A stretch of 64,000 bases of DNA from Phymatolithon calcareum (Eukaryota; Rhodophyta; Florideophyceae; Hapalidiales), in NCBI GenBank assembly GCA_977006965.1, contig OZ345360.1, positions 1,488,001 through 1,552,000 of the forward strand. The letters are read 5' to 3'. Below are positions 29,600 to 39,778 of this stretch, piece by piece. The position numbers were made by a program, and so were the translations under genes. Numbering within the stretch: the stretch's first letter is position 1; the number at the start of each line of letters is the position of its first letter. The notes under the pieces were generated by a model, which did not search any database, had not been told where the DNA came from, and saw only the letters and a program-made list of their open reading frames with translations.

Positions 29600-30100
29600 G
29601 GAGACCGAGGGGTTTTGGAGCAGTATAATACTCCACCCCGGCGATTATCAGACTCCCGAAAACACGGCACCGCCAATTAGCGGTAAAGTGGGCATTCGGT
29701 CGGTTCCCCGCAATGAGCACATCACTTCTCACAGACAAGTTCGGTGATACTGTACCAATCCTCATGAGCAACCTGGAAGAATACCTCGGAAGATATCAAC
29801 TGACCAAAGAGGAGATTGATATCACTGAAAAAGCTCTAGACAAGCTCCTCTTCTTTACTATCGTCTTTTACGACGACATGGAATAGACAAGGCGCCAATT
29901 GAGGAAATCTGATCATTGGACCCCAAGCTTTTCCCTCCGACCTTTTACGGGAGAGGGTTTTTGCAGCTACGGATACGACGTTAACCCGGGTTACAAGTAT
30001 TTGAATATATGATCGAAGCTACAACGTAGCTGCTGAAACGCATCTCCCTTGCAGTCTCATGAGTGTTACTGAGGACGTTTAAAAAATTCCAAATTCAAAG
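29600..30100 (+). mobile_element. LINE C-terminal fragment, family 2
   Basis: From about 29639 to 29886 one plus-strand frame reads PAIIRLPKTRHRQLAVKWAF, GRFPAMSTSLLTDKFGDTV, EEYLGRYQLTKEEI and EKALDKLLFFTIVFYDDME then stop, clearly homologous to the C-terminus of the large LINE. The 3' UTR ends at TGAGTGTTACTGAGGACGTT plus an A-rich tail (about 30065-30100), the family-2 tail also found at 20.5, 22.3 and 35.3 kb. Confidence 0.85.
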
Positions 30101-30589
30101 AAAAGTATAATACTCCAAAGGGTAATCAGGCGGGCTGTAAAGTACTCCAGGAAACTATTTAAACGTTCACTCGAAGGGAGAGGGGAAAGTGAAGAAATTA
30201 TAGGTAGATCGAAGGCTTTATAGTGCTAGACGAAATAAGTACTGTGTCATTGTAATGAATACACGAAGATGTCTCTTCTCGAGTGTTCTTTCGTCAGTTC
30301 GGCTTTCCCTTTACTCATGGCGTTGAAAAGCAGAGCTTTCTATCTCCATCTGGTCCGCAAACAAGTTCGGTAAGAATGGGATTGATTATCCGTCTATTAT
30401 TCATTCTGCTGCATAAATGGCATCTGCAGCGAAGGATCGCAAATGGACCCATGCGGTACCGAATGTCCGTGCACGCCCGCCGGCTCCGTGACCGAAGAAT
30501 CTCCCGAGGAGCTCTGCAGCATCCCCATATGTCTGCTTTTCGCACGCTTCTCGGATCGGGTTGCGAGCGCTCGTTAATCACCTTAACAG

Positions 30590-30936
30590 GTATTAACCAT
30601 GTTACGTTTCGATACATACTTGTAAAGTATGCCACTCTGTACAACAAGTACTCACCCTATTCAACTGATGGAGCTATGCGACGTCTGGACGCAGAACTGC
30701 ATGGTCGCGGGAGGCCGCGCTCAATGAGCGCAGAAATATGTTTGGGCTTTGTGTTGACATGGGGGAGGACACGCGGATCTGAGATGGTCCTCTGCTTGCT
30801 CTTCGGAATAACGGCATCAGTGTGCGCTTCTCAAGCTCCTCAAGATCCAGCTAGAATATTATTACGTACTTGCATAGCATGGACGAGGATCTACTCTTCT
30901 AAGCTGCAGCGCATCTTTCTGATCACCCATGGATGA
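30590..30936 (+). mobile_element. PIF/Harbinger-like transposase fragment
   Basis: The plus-strand frame contains TFRYILVKYATLYNKYSPYS, then GRGRPRSMSAEICLGFVLTW and GRTRGSEMVLCLLFGITASV. The 'LGLVL-W-RTRG----LQL-FG-T' signature typifies the N-terminal side of DDE_Tnp_4 (PIF/Harbinger) transposases in algae. The frame begins upstream at a GTG, and no catalytic DDE region follows before the stop at 30936, so it is a truncated relic. Confidence 0.6.
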
Positions 30937-32009
30937 AGTGCATGAGGCAGATCACTGCACTACTCCTACTGAGAGAAATGCGCCGTAGCGAAAATGATAG
31001 AAATGTGTCGTACAACACATTTGGTTCACAGAGGGAAGCTCTATGACCAAATGTCGCGCGATTTGCACATTTTGCGTGTCACAAATCGAGGACACGAGAC
31101 AAATGCACCGTGGCGTGACGACGTATTTTGTACAAATATGACGCATTTTGTGAAATTTATCGTTTTCAGGAGCGACCCAGTATTGAAGCTCCCTTAGTCA
31201 ATTATCATTGCACCTGAGAGGCTTTTCGTTGCGCTACAATCCTTCGCTTACGTTTTCATTTTGATTTCGGACATTTTCTTTGGACGGTATCAACTGCCAT
31301 TGAGCATCTCTTTTTGAATATCGGAAAGTCGTTGATTGGGCATTAAGTTTGAGATAACTGTGAGAGCTTCATCGAACAGAGTGTAATGCTGAACAGTGTC
31401 TTCTCGTCGGCCTTTCGAAACGGCTTATGATGATCTGTCACGATGAAAGTCATGATGTGTTACTGGATGCTAATTTTTGGATATTTGCAATTGTCCAAAA
31501 ATTAAAGCCCGGAAACGCATCTTCTTACAAGATTGGCATTTTGTAGACCACACACTTACCCGTTCCTTCGTCCGACAAATCTTGTACAGTAGTGCATCGG
31601 ACTCTCCTGCACTGCACATTACGACGGTAGTTTGAACATACACATGCACCGGAAGTTGTCAAAAATATATGAAAAATTACTAAATTTTAGTTCGTTATTT
31701 CTGTGTGGGATAATTATAGATACTGTATTTGTGGACGGCAAGGGTCGCTCTAGACACAGATTAAGAGAAGCCCTTGTTGTCTATTTCTGACCTGCGAGAC
31801 TGATCTTAGATCCGCCTTCCGTTTAATACATTTCAGTGTCGCGCCCTAAATTTTGAGGCAATTCGTTTGGATCGCGTCAACCACGATTTTCCACCGTGAT
31901 TCTTCTGGCTTTGAACGCGTCTTTTTTCGCTTCGTACATGCTCAGTTTTTAACATTAGAATTTTTTGTTGGTTGGGGAATGTTTTATGTTTTTAGATGAA
32001 AAGAAAGCA
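30937..32009. other. Nothing recognised
   Basis: AT-rich, only frames below 70 codons. It may include the decayed remainder of the Harbinger-like element. Confidence 0.4.
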
Positions 32010-32290
32010 ACGCCTCACTTTTGAACAAAGGACGGTTGTTGCAGTAATTTCCGCGCTAACATACTCTGGTTACTGAACACTTCCATGGCTCGTATTTTTT
32101 CGACAAGTGGGCTTTTGAGTCGGTTGCATTCAAACTTAATTTCGGAACATATCTCCGACGGGGATAGAATGCGTTGTAGCGCCAATCCCAACTTCAATTC
32201 GATAAATCCGCTACTTTTTCTGAGGCGTGCCACTCTATTGTGCTCCAGCAAGGTGGGTTCCGGAAATAGAATGCTTCAAAACGTGGTGAT
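32010..32290 (-). mobile_element. LINE family-3 3'-end fragment
   Basis: A minus-strand frame of 78 codons includes ELKLGLALQRILSPSEICSE and IKFECNRLKSPLVEKIRAME, homologous to ELVALQRILSSSKI and ECKRLSRALVGREIRIK in the 25.1-kb copy. Confidence 0.6.
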
Positions 32291-32941
32291 GGCTTGTTTA
32301 CTTATTACGTAGTTGCGCACATGGAAACCGCATAATTACACGATGCTGGTACCATTTTCAAGAAGCTAAGCAGTAATTTATTGAAACAGAAAGAACTGTG
32401 ATGTCGGAATTCAATTTCGACACAAGGGAGAAAATAAAATGCTTTTTTCACGGTGCAGGGGATACATGACTTCCCCACTGGGAATCTCCAATGACGAGTA
32501 CAAGCATGGCGTTCAATCCCATATGCAATTCTGGGGGCTCCTTTTCATTTGCAATCCCGGATTGCAATCCCAAAGGAAATCTCAATCCATGAAGCAATCC
32601 CCCAAAATTGCAATTGCGAGCAAGTACTTGGCAGCGCAATCTAATTGGCTCCACCCCTGGCCACTAGTTCGATATCCGCAGTAATACCAAAATTGGCGCT
32701 CGGTTAAATACCAGAGCTGTGTCGCTCTTTCCCTTATCTACAAGAACCCTGGTAGCTCTACAATAGGGATTTTCATTGATCAATCTTCTTCCTTTTTCCA
32801 TACCCGATTTTTCTCTCCTTCACTTCGTCGCAGCTCCTCTCCGCGCTTTTCTGAGAGGCTTGTTGCAAGTTTTCAACTTTCAAGCGATATTCCCTTTTGT
32901 ATATCTCTTCCCTGAATATTTGTCAGCTTCTTGTGGCATCT
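32291..32941. other. Nothing firmly recognised
   Basis: 32500-32640 contains repeated GCAATCCC/GGGATTGC-type words (CAATCCCATATGCAATTCTG, GCAATCCCGGATTGCAATCC) forming small inverted repeats. No gene is seen. Confidence 0.4.
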
Positions 32942-34409
32942 AGTGTCTAAGTGACGGAAATTTTCCCTCAATTGAGGGAATGAGATTCATTTAAAATTTG
33001 CCAACGAAAGCTACTCATTATTAGGCTCATTAGAAGCATCAAGCTCATGGATGTGTTCAGTCTGCTTAGCAAAACAGTTTCTTCCAGTTCCGGAGACAGC
33101 TAGGCGTCAACCAACCAAAGGAGCTCTATCACCGTAGTCTCCACTCTTCCTATTGGTTTCGGCTTAGCGGTCGCCAAAGCAAAAAGTGTTCGCAAGTGCA
33201 CTTGGAGAAATATCGTCATGAAGGAACTGTACGTTGTGTGGAACAAGATGTCACCGTTCTCAGATAAAACAATCCAGTATATAGTGCGAAATTTCCAAAA
33301 CTGACGGGGAAGCCTTCCCCCACTTAGAAATAGAACTTGGCGCTCGAACTACGGAACTCCATGAGCAAAATACTCTGCTCACGGTCTGGCGCGATGACAT
33401 CAAGCTCTCCATACAGGCTGTAGGCGAGAGAGCCCAGAGGGCGTTCAGAGCTCCTGTTGATTGCGTGAAGGTTCGTGTTCCCTTCTGTCGAGAGTGTGGT
33501 TGATACTGAATCGGGAACTCGGCGTTTGGCGAAAAAGATTGGCGACCGCGAGTACCGTAAGCCAGCTTTCCTGGTATATATTTTTGCCGTCTGGGACTCG
33601 ATACAAACATTCGAGAGGAAGGAGCACCTTCGTCTGCCTTTACTGCATTGCCGTTAATAATCTTGAAAGTCTTAAATCTTTGTCTTCTCCGTCGGTTTTT
33701 GAACTAGGACCCCTTTCACGCGAAGTGACGTGCTCGCGCGACCGTTGATTTCCTCAACGAGTACCTGTTGAACCGTGCCACTCAACTTTTTTGTCTTGGA
33801 AAACGCTCCAGACAGTCGGAAGAACTTTGCAAGACTGGTGACTGATGATACCGTGGTTTGTACAGCCGCACCGACCACTTGGCGCAGGTCTTTTTCTCGT
33901 GACATGACAGATGTGCTTCTTCTAAGGCGCTAGACGAACTCTTACTATTTAGCAAGACACTCATAGAACGTATGGAGAACGAAGAAGGCCTGTATTGATT
34001 TGCATCGGGCATGGCAAATAGCAGTGGAGTCCAAGCACAAACAACCCCATAGAGGACTGAGATAGGATTACCTTGAATCCTGAGTTTTCCCGTCCGCCAT
34101 TCTGGGGGGCGTTTCGTAAGCTTCACAAAGGAAGGTAGCGTCAGAGGAAGCCTTGCCCATGTCTTCGGAAGTCTGTGGGTCTTTTAAATAAACTTGAAAA
34201 AAAGATGTGCTTCTTCTGCGTGATCAGCATATTTTAGTTCCTACCACCGAACGGCGCAAATTTAGGGGTAGTATTTGGGGTACTCCTGACCAAGAACAAA
34301 AGGCCGCCTTTCCGAATGTGGTGCTAATAAACTGTTGCGCATTCTCTTTACTTACTTTTTTGAGCTTTTAAATCCACTCTCAATTGAGTATGTTCGTCAC
34401 GTAGACACT
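32942..34409 (-). mobile_element. Terminal-inverted-repeat transposon, copy A (internally deleted, with LINE insertion)
   Basis: The left end AGTGTCTAAGTGACGG and right end CGTCACGTAGACACT are inverted, each followed inward by a CTCAATTGAG block. The minus strand keeps pieces of the transposase: SREKDLRQVVG, SGAFSKTKK, GRASTSLRVKGVLVQ near the N-terminus, FPIQYQPHSRQK in the middle, and GRNCFAKQTEHIHELD at the C-terminus close to the left end. It is homologous to copies B (46148-48478) and C (58829 onward), but lacks about 1.2 kb found in B. The 279-bp LINE insertion at 33924-34202 interrupts it. TA dinucleotides flank the GTGTC...GACAC core. Confidence 0.8.
33909..34217 (+). mobile_element. 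Very short LINE (family 1) insertion with 15-bp target-site duplication
   Basis: Exact copies of AGATGTGCTTCTTCT at 33909-33923 and 34203-34217 bound 279 bp that encode only the last 24 residues of the LINE ORF (KALDELLLFSKTLIE then RMENEEGLY and stop), plus the 3' UTR and short poly(A). The peptide is identical to that encoded by the 3' end of the large copy, pointing to a recent source. It interrupts TIR transposon copy A, so it is younger than that element. Confidence 0.95.
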
Positions 34410-34745
34410 AAGGACAAACTTAGTTGTAGAAAAATACGGTAGCTTATTCACTTGGGGTTCTCTCGCACTCTTGCTTATGCATCCATTGGGGCGGAATAAT
34501 CTGGAGACTCTAACATATGATCTAACTATCGCTAGACGTGTGGCGCGCTTATGACAGGTGCCGGTCGTTTGCCTTCTGTAATGGTAGAAAGCTTCTGCTC
34601 ATTCTGTTCACAGAGCCATGTCTGAAGCTTCCTTGACCCATTGTACCCGGATCTAAGCAAGGAGTACTCTACACTGCTTCAATTTTGTTTGGTGGGATTC
34701 AAGGGTGCGTGTACTGTGCCTTAAGCGATGGTTCTTTATTTCAAC
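34410..34745. other. Nothing recognised
   Basis: AT-rich spacer between TIR element A and the first LTR-like direct repeat. Confidence 0.35.
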
Positions 34746-34960
34746 AGATGCGATTAGGATCGCTGCTTAAATAAGGACAGAAGCGAGTGATTGCACAAGG
34801 GGGCACTGCCTGACACTAGACTAATCGTACGTTGAGTGTTAGTCGCTGTCTGTGACTAATCCGTTGGTTGCTCTTGGAAGGAGCCTTTATAGAGCTCCTG
34901 GATCGATGCTGATAATGTCGTTCATTACAGGGTGTCTCATGGACGAAAATATTTAGGAAT
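34746..34960 (+). repeat. LTR-like direct repeat, copy 1
   Basis: About 200 bp shared with 36096-36365: GCTTAAATAAGG near the start, CACTAGACTAATCGTACGTT, GAGTGTTAGTCG, TATAGAGCTCCT and a common end near CGTTCATT. The pair is in direct orientation 1.35 kb apart. TAAATAAGG could be a promoter TATA box as in an LTR. No gag-pol is seen between them, only LINE debris. Confidence 0.65.
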
Positions 34961-35203
34961 CGGCAAGAAATACTCAAACCATGCAAACCCTCAGCGTCGA
35001 AAGCCATGAGCGCCGGAAACAGCGACCCTTAGCAGATCTTTTGCCTCGCAATGGCAACTGCTTCTTATTCTCTGTACCATTTTTCGGCCAATAGCCAATG
35101 AAACCTCTTCCATCCAACAGACGTTGCTAGTGCCGGATCGAGTAAGCACATTAAATGTTCATGTACTTTTGATAATTCGCAGGTAACAACTACGAGTTTC
35201 TGT

Positions 35204-35300
35204 ATTAGGGACCAGGCTTTATACTAGAATGAAAAAGTTCCGACGAACTGCTCCCGTACCGTCTTAGGAATGTTAATGAGGACTTTTAAAAATAAAACAA
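35204..35300 (+). mobile_element. LINE family-2 3' tail
   Basis: TATTAGGGACCAGGC, ACTAGAATGAAAAAG, CGTCTTAGGAATGTTAATGA and an A-rich end align with the 3' UTRs at 20.5 and 22.3 kb (reverse complement). Confidence 0.7.
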
Positions 35301-35559
35301 AAGAGCAGCCCTAAATACCACAGAGGCAACTTCTTGCCCGGCAATACCTGGGTCGACTTCTGGTAGTCCACTTTACCGAGAGCGATAAGATTTATGACCT
35401 GCTTCTTTTCCATGACGTATCGGAAGATGGGAAATCGTCTTGCACGATGCACTGGAGAAGATACCGAAGTCGTCTTTAGAAACAGTGAAACCAGGGGCCA
35501 CCATGTCCGTGGATAGGTGAGCGTGGTTCAGATTCTGTGTGAAGGTTGGGAAGAATCTG

Positions 35560-36020
35560 TTGATTTACTTCGTCGATGTCCGAGCTACTAGGGGTCCGCT
35601 GTATTTTCTTATGCACACCTGAAATGCATTCCAAGAGCATGGAGAAGAGCGACGCTGATTCCGATTCACGAAAAAGGAGCGCCACATGCAGTTGGGAACT
35701 ACAGACTGATCTCGCACCTAAGCCAAGTGCAGAAAATCATTGGCGATGCAATGGACTCGGCGATACGCAACCGGTACAACTTACACCTCTTCCAATTAGG
35801 ATTACAAAGAAAATTAGGGGACGGAGCTCGCGATATTAAGGTGCACGAACGCAAGGGACACCGCTTTGTAGCTGCCATTAACCTCTCTGCGGCATCTGAT
35901 TCCGTCCCGAGGGATATACTCCACAAATATCTTCTCGCAGAATGAGCCGAGATTGGTCCAGTCTTCAATGTGATTTATTCGGAAAGCATTAAGGTTGCTT
36001 TAAGGACTTTCACCTATGAT
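35560..36020 (+). mobile_element. LINE reverse-transcriptase fragment
   Basis: In plus-strand frames one reads KKERHMQLGNYRLISHLSQV, QKIIGDAMDSAIRNRY, FQLGLQRKLG and FVAAINLSAASDSVPRDIL. These correspond to HKKGAHDDPGNYRPISLLSH, ARKIIETAID, YQLGFQKGK and CVAVLDLKAAYDTVPR of the large LINE (RT motifs 1, 2 and A). The motif A aspartate region has diverged (NLSAASDSV for DLKAAYDTV), and the active-site box is missing. It lies between the two LTR-like repeats. Confidence 0.8.
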
Positions 36021-36095
36021 CCGTAACCACTGGGAGTGAAAAGATAAGGTTGCGTTTATCTTGAAAAGGGGTGATCTCTCTCTGATGCGATGCCT

Positions 36096-36365
36096 CATTC
36101 TAAGATGCGATCAAGATCGCGGCTTAAATAAGGGCGCGGGCGAGCAATTGCACACCCTGCGAAAAACGGGGGGGCAGGCACTAGACTAATAGTACGTTGA
36201 GTGTTAGTCGATGTCTGCGATAAATAAGTTGGTTCCTCTTGGAAGAGTCGTTCACCATACAGTGTTGGCAGTGTCGGTGGATAGATTGCAAGAAGCCGTT
36301 ATAGAGCTCCTAGGTCGATGGTGATAATATCGTTCATTTCACCCCTGCAACATTGCGTGTCTACA
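36096..36365 (+). repeat. LTR-like direct repeat, copy 2
   Basis: Second copy of the 34746-34960 repeat, with an extra 50-60 bp in the middle (around 36250-36295). The two copies differ at many positions, so if they are LTRs the element is old. Confidence 0.6.
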
Positions 36366-36384
36366 GATCATCTGGTTGGAATAG

Positions 36385-36650
36385 TTTTTTGTTTGTTTTT
36401 GGTAAGGTTATATTTCAATCACCTCGCACTCTTACAAATATACGGGCAAGGCTTCCTCAGTTGCAGCTTGCCCTAGGACGGCTCTCATGAATTTAATACC
36501 AAATCATTATCTTGAACTGAGTTGTTGATATGTGAACTCAACTCTTCGTACCTGGGCTTCCGTCTATGCCTTCTTCGTTCTTCATGGATTCTAGCAGGGT
36601 CTTGCTGAATAGTTTAAACGCACATTGCACCACACTTGACTCAACATACA
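36385..36650 (-). mobile_element. LINE family-1 3'-end fragment
   Basis: The reverse complement encodes FKLFSKTLLESMKNEEGI, the LINE C-terminal signature. Sequence at 36430-36485 (ATATACGGGCAAGGCTTCCT) is the 3' UTR seen at 16.45 kb. Confidence 0.75.
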
Positions 36651-36879
36651 CAAAGCCCGTTCTCCAGAGTCCTCATCAATATTCTCCTCTCTTTCTTCTA
36701 ACCCGTTCCTATGCTTTTAGGGGACACTGATTTGCTTCCTTTGGAAGCCTCTCTCTGCATAATGCCCCTGAATACATTTGGGCAGCGAACATCAATATTT
36801 GCAGCACCCAGCAAAAGAGTTAAATCTTGAATCCGTCCCTTGCGAGGGAGCCCTTTGTGGTCTCTTTATAAAGTAGATA
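36651..36879. other. Nothing recognised
   Basis: Short spacer without frames. Confidence 0.35.
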
Positions 36880-37570
36880 TAAATACTGTATGTTGAAATC
36901 GTCGCGTACAATGCATATTAGCTTGCAAATAGATCGAACAGCATGCAGTCCAGGTACATTCGCAGTCATGGAGGACACAGGTAGTGCACAACCTTCATGC
37001 CCGCTATTCTCGCTTTGTACTCATACGGACGACGGCATCCCAATTCGCTCATGTTAGGCATATTCATGAATCGAACGTCATTTTTCTCTATTCACCGCCA
37101 TATCGATCTCATATAAAGGACCCCGCCACTTGCCACGGCTGCTTGCGAAGAACGAGGGAAAGAAGATCTAAAAACTAGGAGGCTTCAAGTTGAGCATTAT
37201 CGTGTGGAGTGCCTGGAGCAGGATTGGGAGCACGACCGCGAGCAGGATCAGGAGCAAAAGATAAAGTATAATGGCTCTTATCTGAGAACGATATGACGGT
37301 GACTAGAGCACAGTGTCGTTCGAGCCATGAATGTGCCTGCCATGAGCGAATTGGGATGCCCGCCGAGCCAGGGAGACCTCGACGTCATTCTTAGCTTCTT
37401 TCGTAGGAGTATAAAGCGAGAAAAGCGGGCATGAAGATCGTGCACTGACGATGTCCTGCATGACTGCGATTGTATCCACACCACATGCATCTCGATCTAT
37501 TTTTGAAGCTAGCATGCTTAGTACGCGACGATTTCAACATACAGTGTTTATATACACTGTATAAATAGAC
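36880..37570. repeat. Large imperfect palindrome (foldback element)
   Basis: The left arm (about 36885-37095) and right arm (about 37300-37545) are inverted copies: GAAATCGTCGCGTAC / GTACGCGACGATTTC, CATGCCCGCT-TTCTCGCTTT / AAAGCGAGAA-AGCGGGCATG, GGCATCCCAATTCGCTCATG / CATGAGCGAATTGGGATGCC. The loop (about 37100-37295) is unique and rich in GAGCAGGA-type words. There is no coding signal. It is probably a foldback or MITE-type element. Confidence 0.75.
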
Positions 37571-37639
37571 GGCAAAGCCCGCCCTCCTGTCGCAAAACGG
37601 CAATGAACAGTTTAGAACAAAGAGAGTTTATTACCTTTC

Positions 37640-38000
37640 GCGCGCTCAGCCTTGTAGAACCTCGCGAAGGTCCACGTGCTGTTCAAGAATGTCGCCACAC
37701 ACCAGTTAGTCTTAGTGATCCGTTATGACCGCTGGTTTCCCAAACGGGGACCGGGCATGGCGAGACGCCTACACCAGCCACTTCTCTCCGTGTGCTCCCG
37801 GAAGGAGCACTGAGCCGACCAAGACTTGGTGATTCTTATTCCGACTGCCTTCCGATACAATGCTGTGCTCGGGTGCTGTCGCATTTATACCATTCCGAAT
37901 CTGGTCATCGGCGCTGGAGTATGAAGCGGCGTTCATCCCGAGCCAGTTAGACTGTCTCCGAATTTACTGTCTTGCTATGAGAAACAGGCGGCAGTGTGCG
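37640..38000 (+). repeat. Unknown repeat R, copy 2 (inverted relative to 21987-22230)
   Basis: It shares PLLSVCSRKEH and SGAVAFIPFRIWSSALEYEA with the minus-strand reading of the first copy, with frameshifts. It lies 300 bp upstream of BCS1-like paralogue 2. The family is not recognised. Confidence 0.55.
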
Positions 38001-38299
38001 AGACGGAGCCACTTGAGACCCGATGTTTCTTGTCTTCTCGACAGCGATTATTCCCGACCTCGAATTTGCGACACCTCCAACGACAGCTTGTTAAAATTTC
38101 TGGGGGTAACCGAACTTGTTTGTGATTTTACCGTTGAACTAAAATTCCAAACAAAGCATATGACTCCTCAGCAATATTCAGATAGTACATAAGGGGAGGT
38201 TCAGAACCCGCAACTGAAAACAGCGGCCAAAGCCAGAAGCAGCCCAAAGCACAACTCATCCCTCCGTCTTCTTCGGGAACCACAAGCGCCCGCCACTAT

Positions 38300-39778
38300 A
38301 TGTCTCCCGTGGTCTCTTCCGAGCATAAATCCTGTCGCGTTGAGACCCCCGAGCCTATTCTGAAAGACATGACCCCAAACGTGTGTCCGCAGTGGATAGC
38401 CAACAAGCTTGGTATCCCTGTGAATGACGTCGCATCTCTTGAGATTACCTGCTCGTCCCGTGATGTGTATGGCGCGCTTTTGGAGTACTTTGCGCACACA
38501 TCTGTGGACGCAAGGGACACTCCGTTGAAGTTGAAAGATTGTGGGAATGCGCAGAAACTCCCGGAGCGTCTATCAGCAATGTGGACAGGGCCAGGTTCAG
38601 GCTACACGAGGCGTCCGGATGAGCCTGCCGTGCCAACTTATCACCTCGGTCTGGGGTATGCACGCGTGCATGTGAACGGCAAGGACGTGTTCGTCGCTCA
38701 TGTCGCTCTCGGGGATCCTTTTGAAGTGGATAAGCGGTCTACTCTGTTCCGTGCATTGGTTCTTTTCGCGGCATCTCCAGAGACGATTAAAGAGGTCACG
38801 CAAAACGCTCTCAAATGGCAGGAAGAGCAGGAGAAGAAGAATCGCATGGCAGATTCTGGAAAATACGTTCTGCTCACTCTTGACGTCTTGAGGTGCGGTA
38901 TGGTGCGTTGGAAAAACCACGGGCAGAAAGATGCTCGCCCGTTGGGAAGCATCTTCCTGAAGACAGGGCTTCAGGAGGCGATTCTTGTCGATATGAAGAG
39001 TTTTTTGAAGTCCAGTACCAAAGCATGGTACATGAACCATGGTCTGCCGTATCGCCGAAATTATCTCTTCCACGGGCCGCCTGGCGTGGGAAAAACGTCT
39101 TTGATCCGCGGACTGGCCGGTGAGTTTAAGCTTACTGGGTGCTTTCTTTGCCTCGGGGATGAGAATATTGGAAATCGACAGCTGCAGAAAGCCCTCAGCA
39201 CGATTCCGAAGCCAGCCATGGTTGTGCTTGAAGTAAGTTTCACATTTGTTACTAGGAACCGGACATGCAGCGCGGAGAATGAAACTAACTTTATCGATTC
39301 GTGATCTCGACGTATTGGTGGTGCACAGGATGTAGACGTATTGTTCAACGCGCACCGCAAGAGCGCAACGGATTCTAAGCTTACCTTTTCAGGGCTGCTC
39401 AACGCCCTGGACGGGCTGGTCTCGACGGACGGTATTATAGCCATTATGACAACGAACCATGTGGATCGTCTTGATTCTGCTTTGATCCGAGCGGGGCGTG
39501 TGGATCGCCGTTTTGCGTTTAGCACCCCAGAACGCGAGCAGGTGAAGGAGCTTTTCGAAAGCTTTTATCCTGATGCGGAGAAAGGAATGGCGAACAGGTT
39601 TGCACAGATGGTATTCGAGCGCGAGGAAAAGGAGGCCCGTTCCATTGCCACACTCCAACAGCACTTCATTTATACTCGCGAAAATACTGCTCAGGAGAGT
39701 ATTGAACTTCTTCCGAAGTTCTTCAGCGAGTTTTATTCGAAGAGCCTTGAAAATCTTGTTGAGAATCTTTATGTTTGA
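38300..39778 (+). CDS. BCS1-like AAA ATPase, paralogue 2 (two exons)
   Basis: Exon 1 is 38300-39232 (311 codons) and exon 2 is 39329-39778. The 96-bp intron (39233-39328) starts GTAAGT and ends CACAG in phase 0, giving 460 residues. Motifs: WYMNHGLPYRRNYLFH leading into Walker A GPPGVGKTS (259-267), Walker B MVVLEDVDVLF (307-317) split by the intron after VVLE, TTNHVDRLD (352-360), and RAGRVDRRF (365-373). The N-terminal 240 residues match paralogue 1 over the whole length and show no membrane helix. Without splicing the frame would end 23 codons into the intron. It is a probable AAA chaperone or translocase of unknown substrate. Confidence 0.92.
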
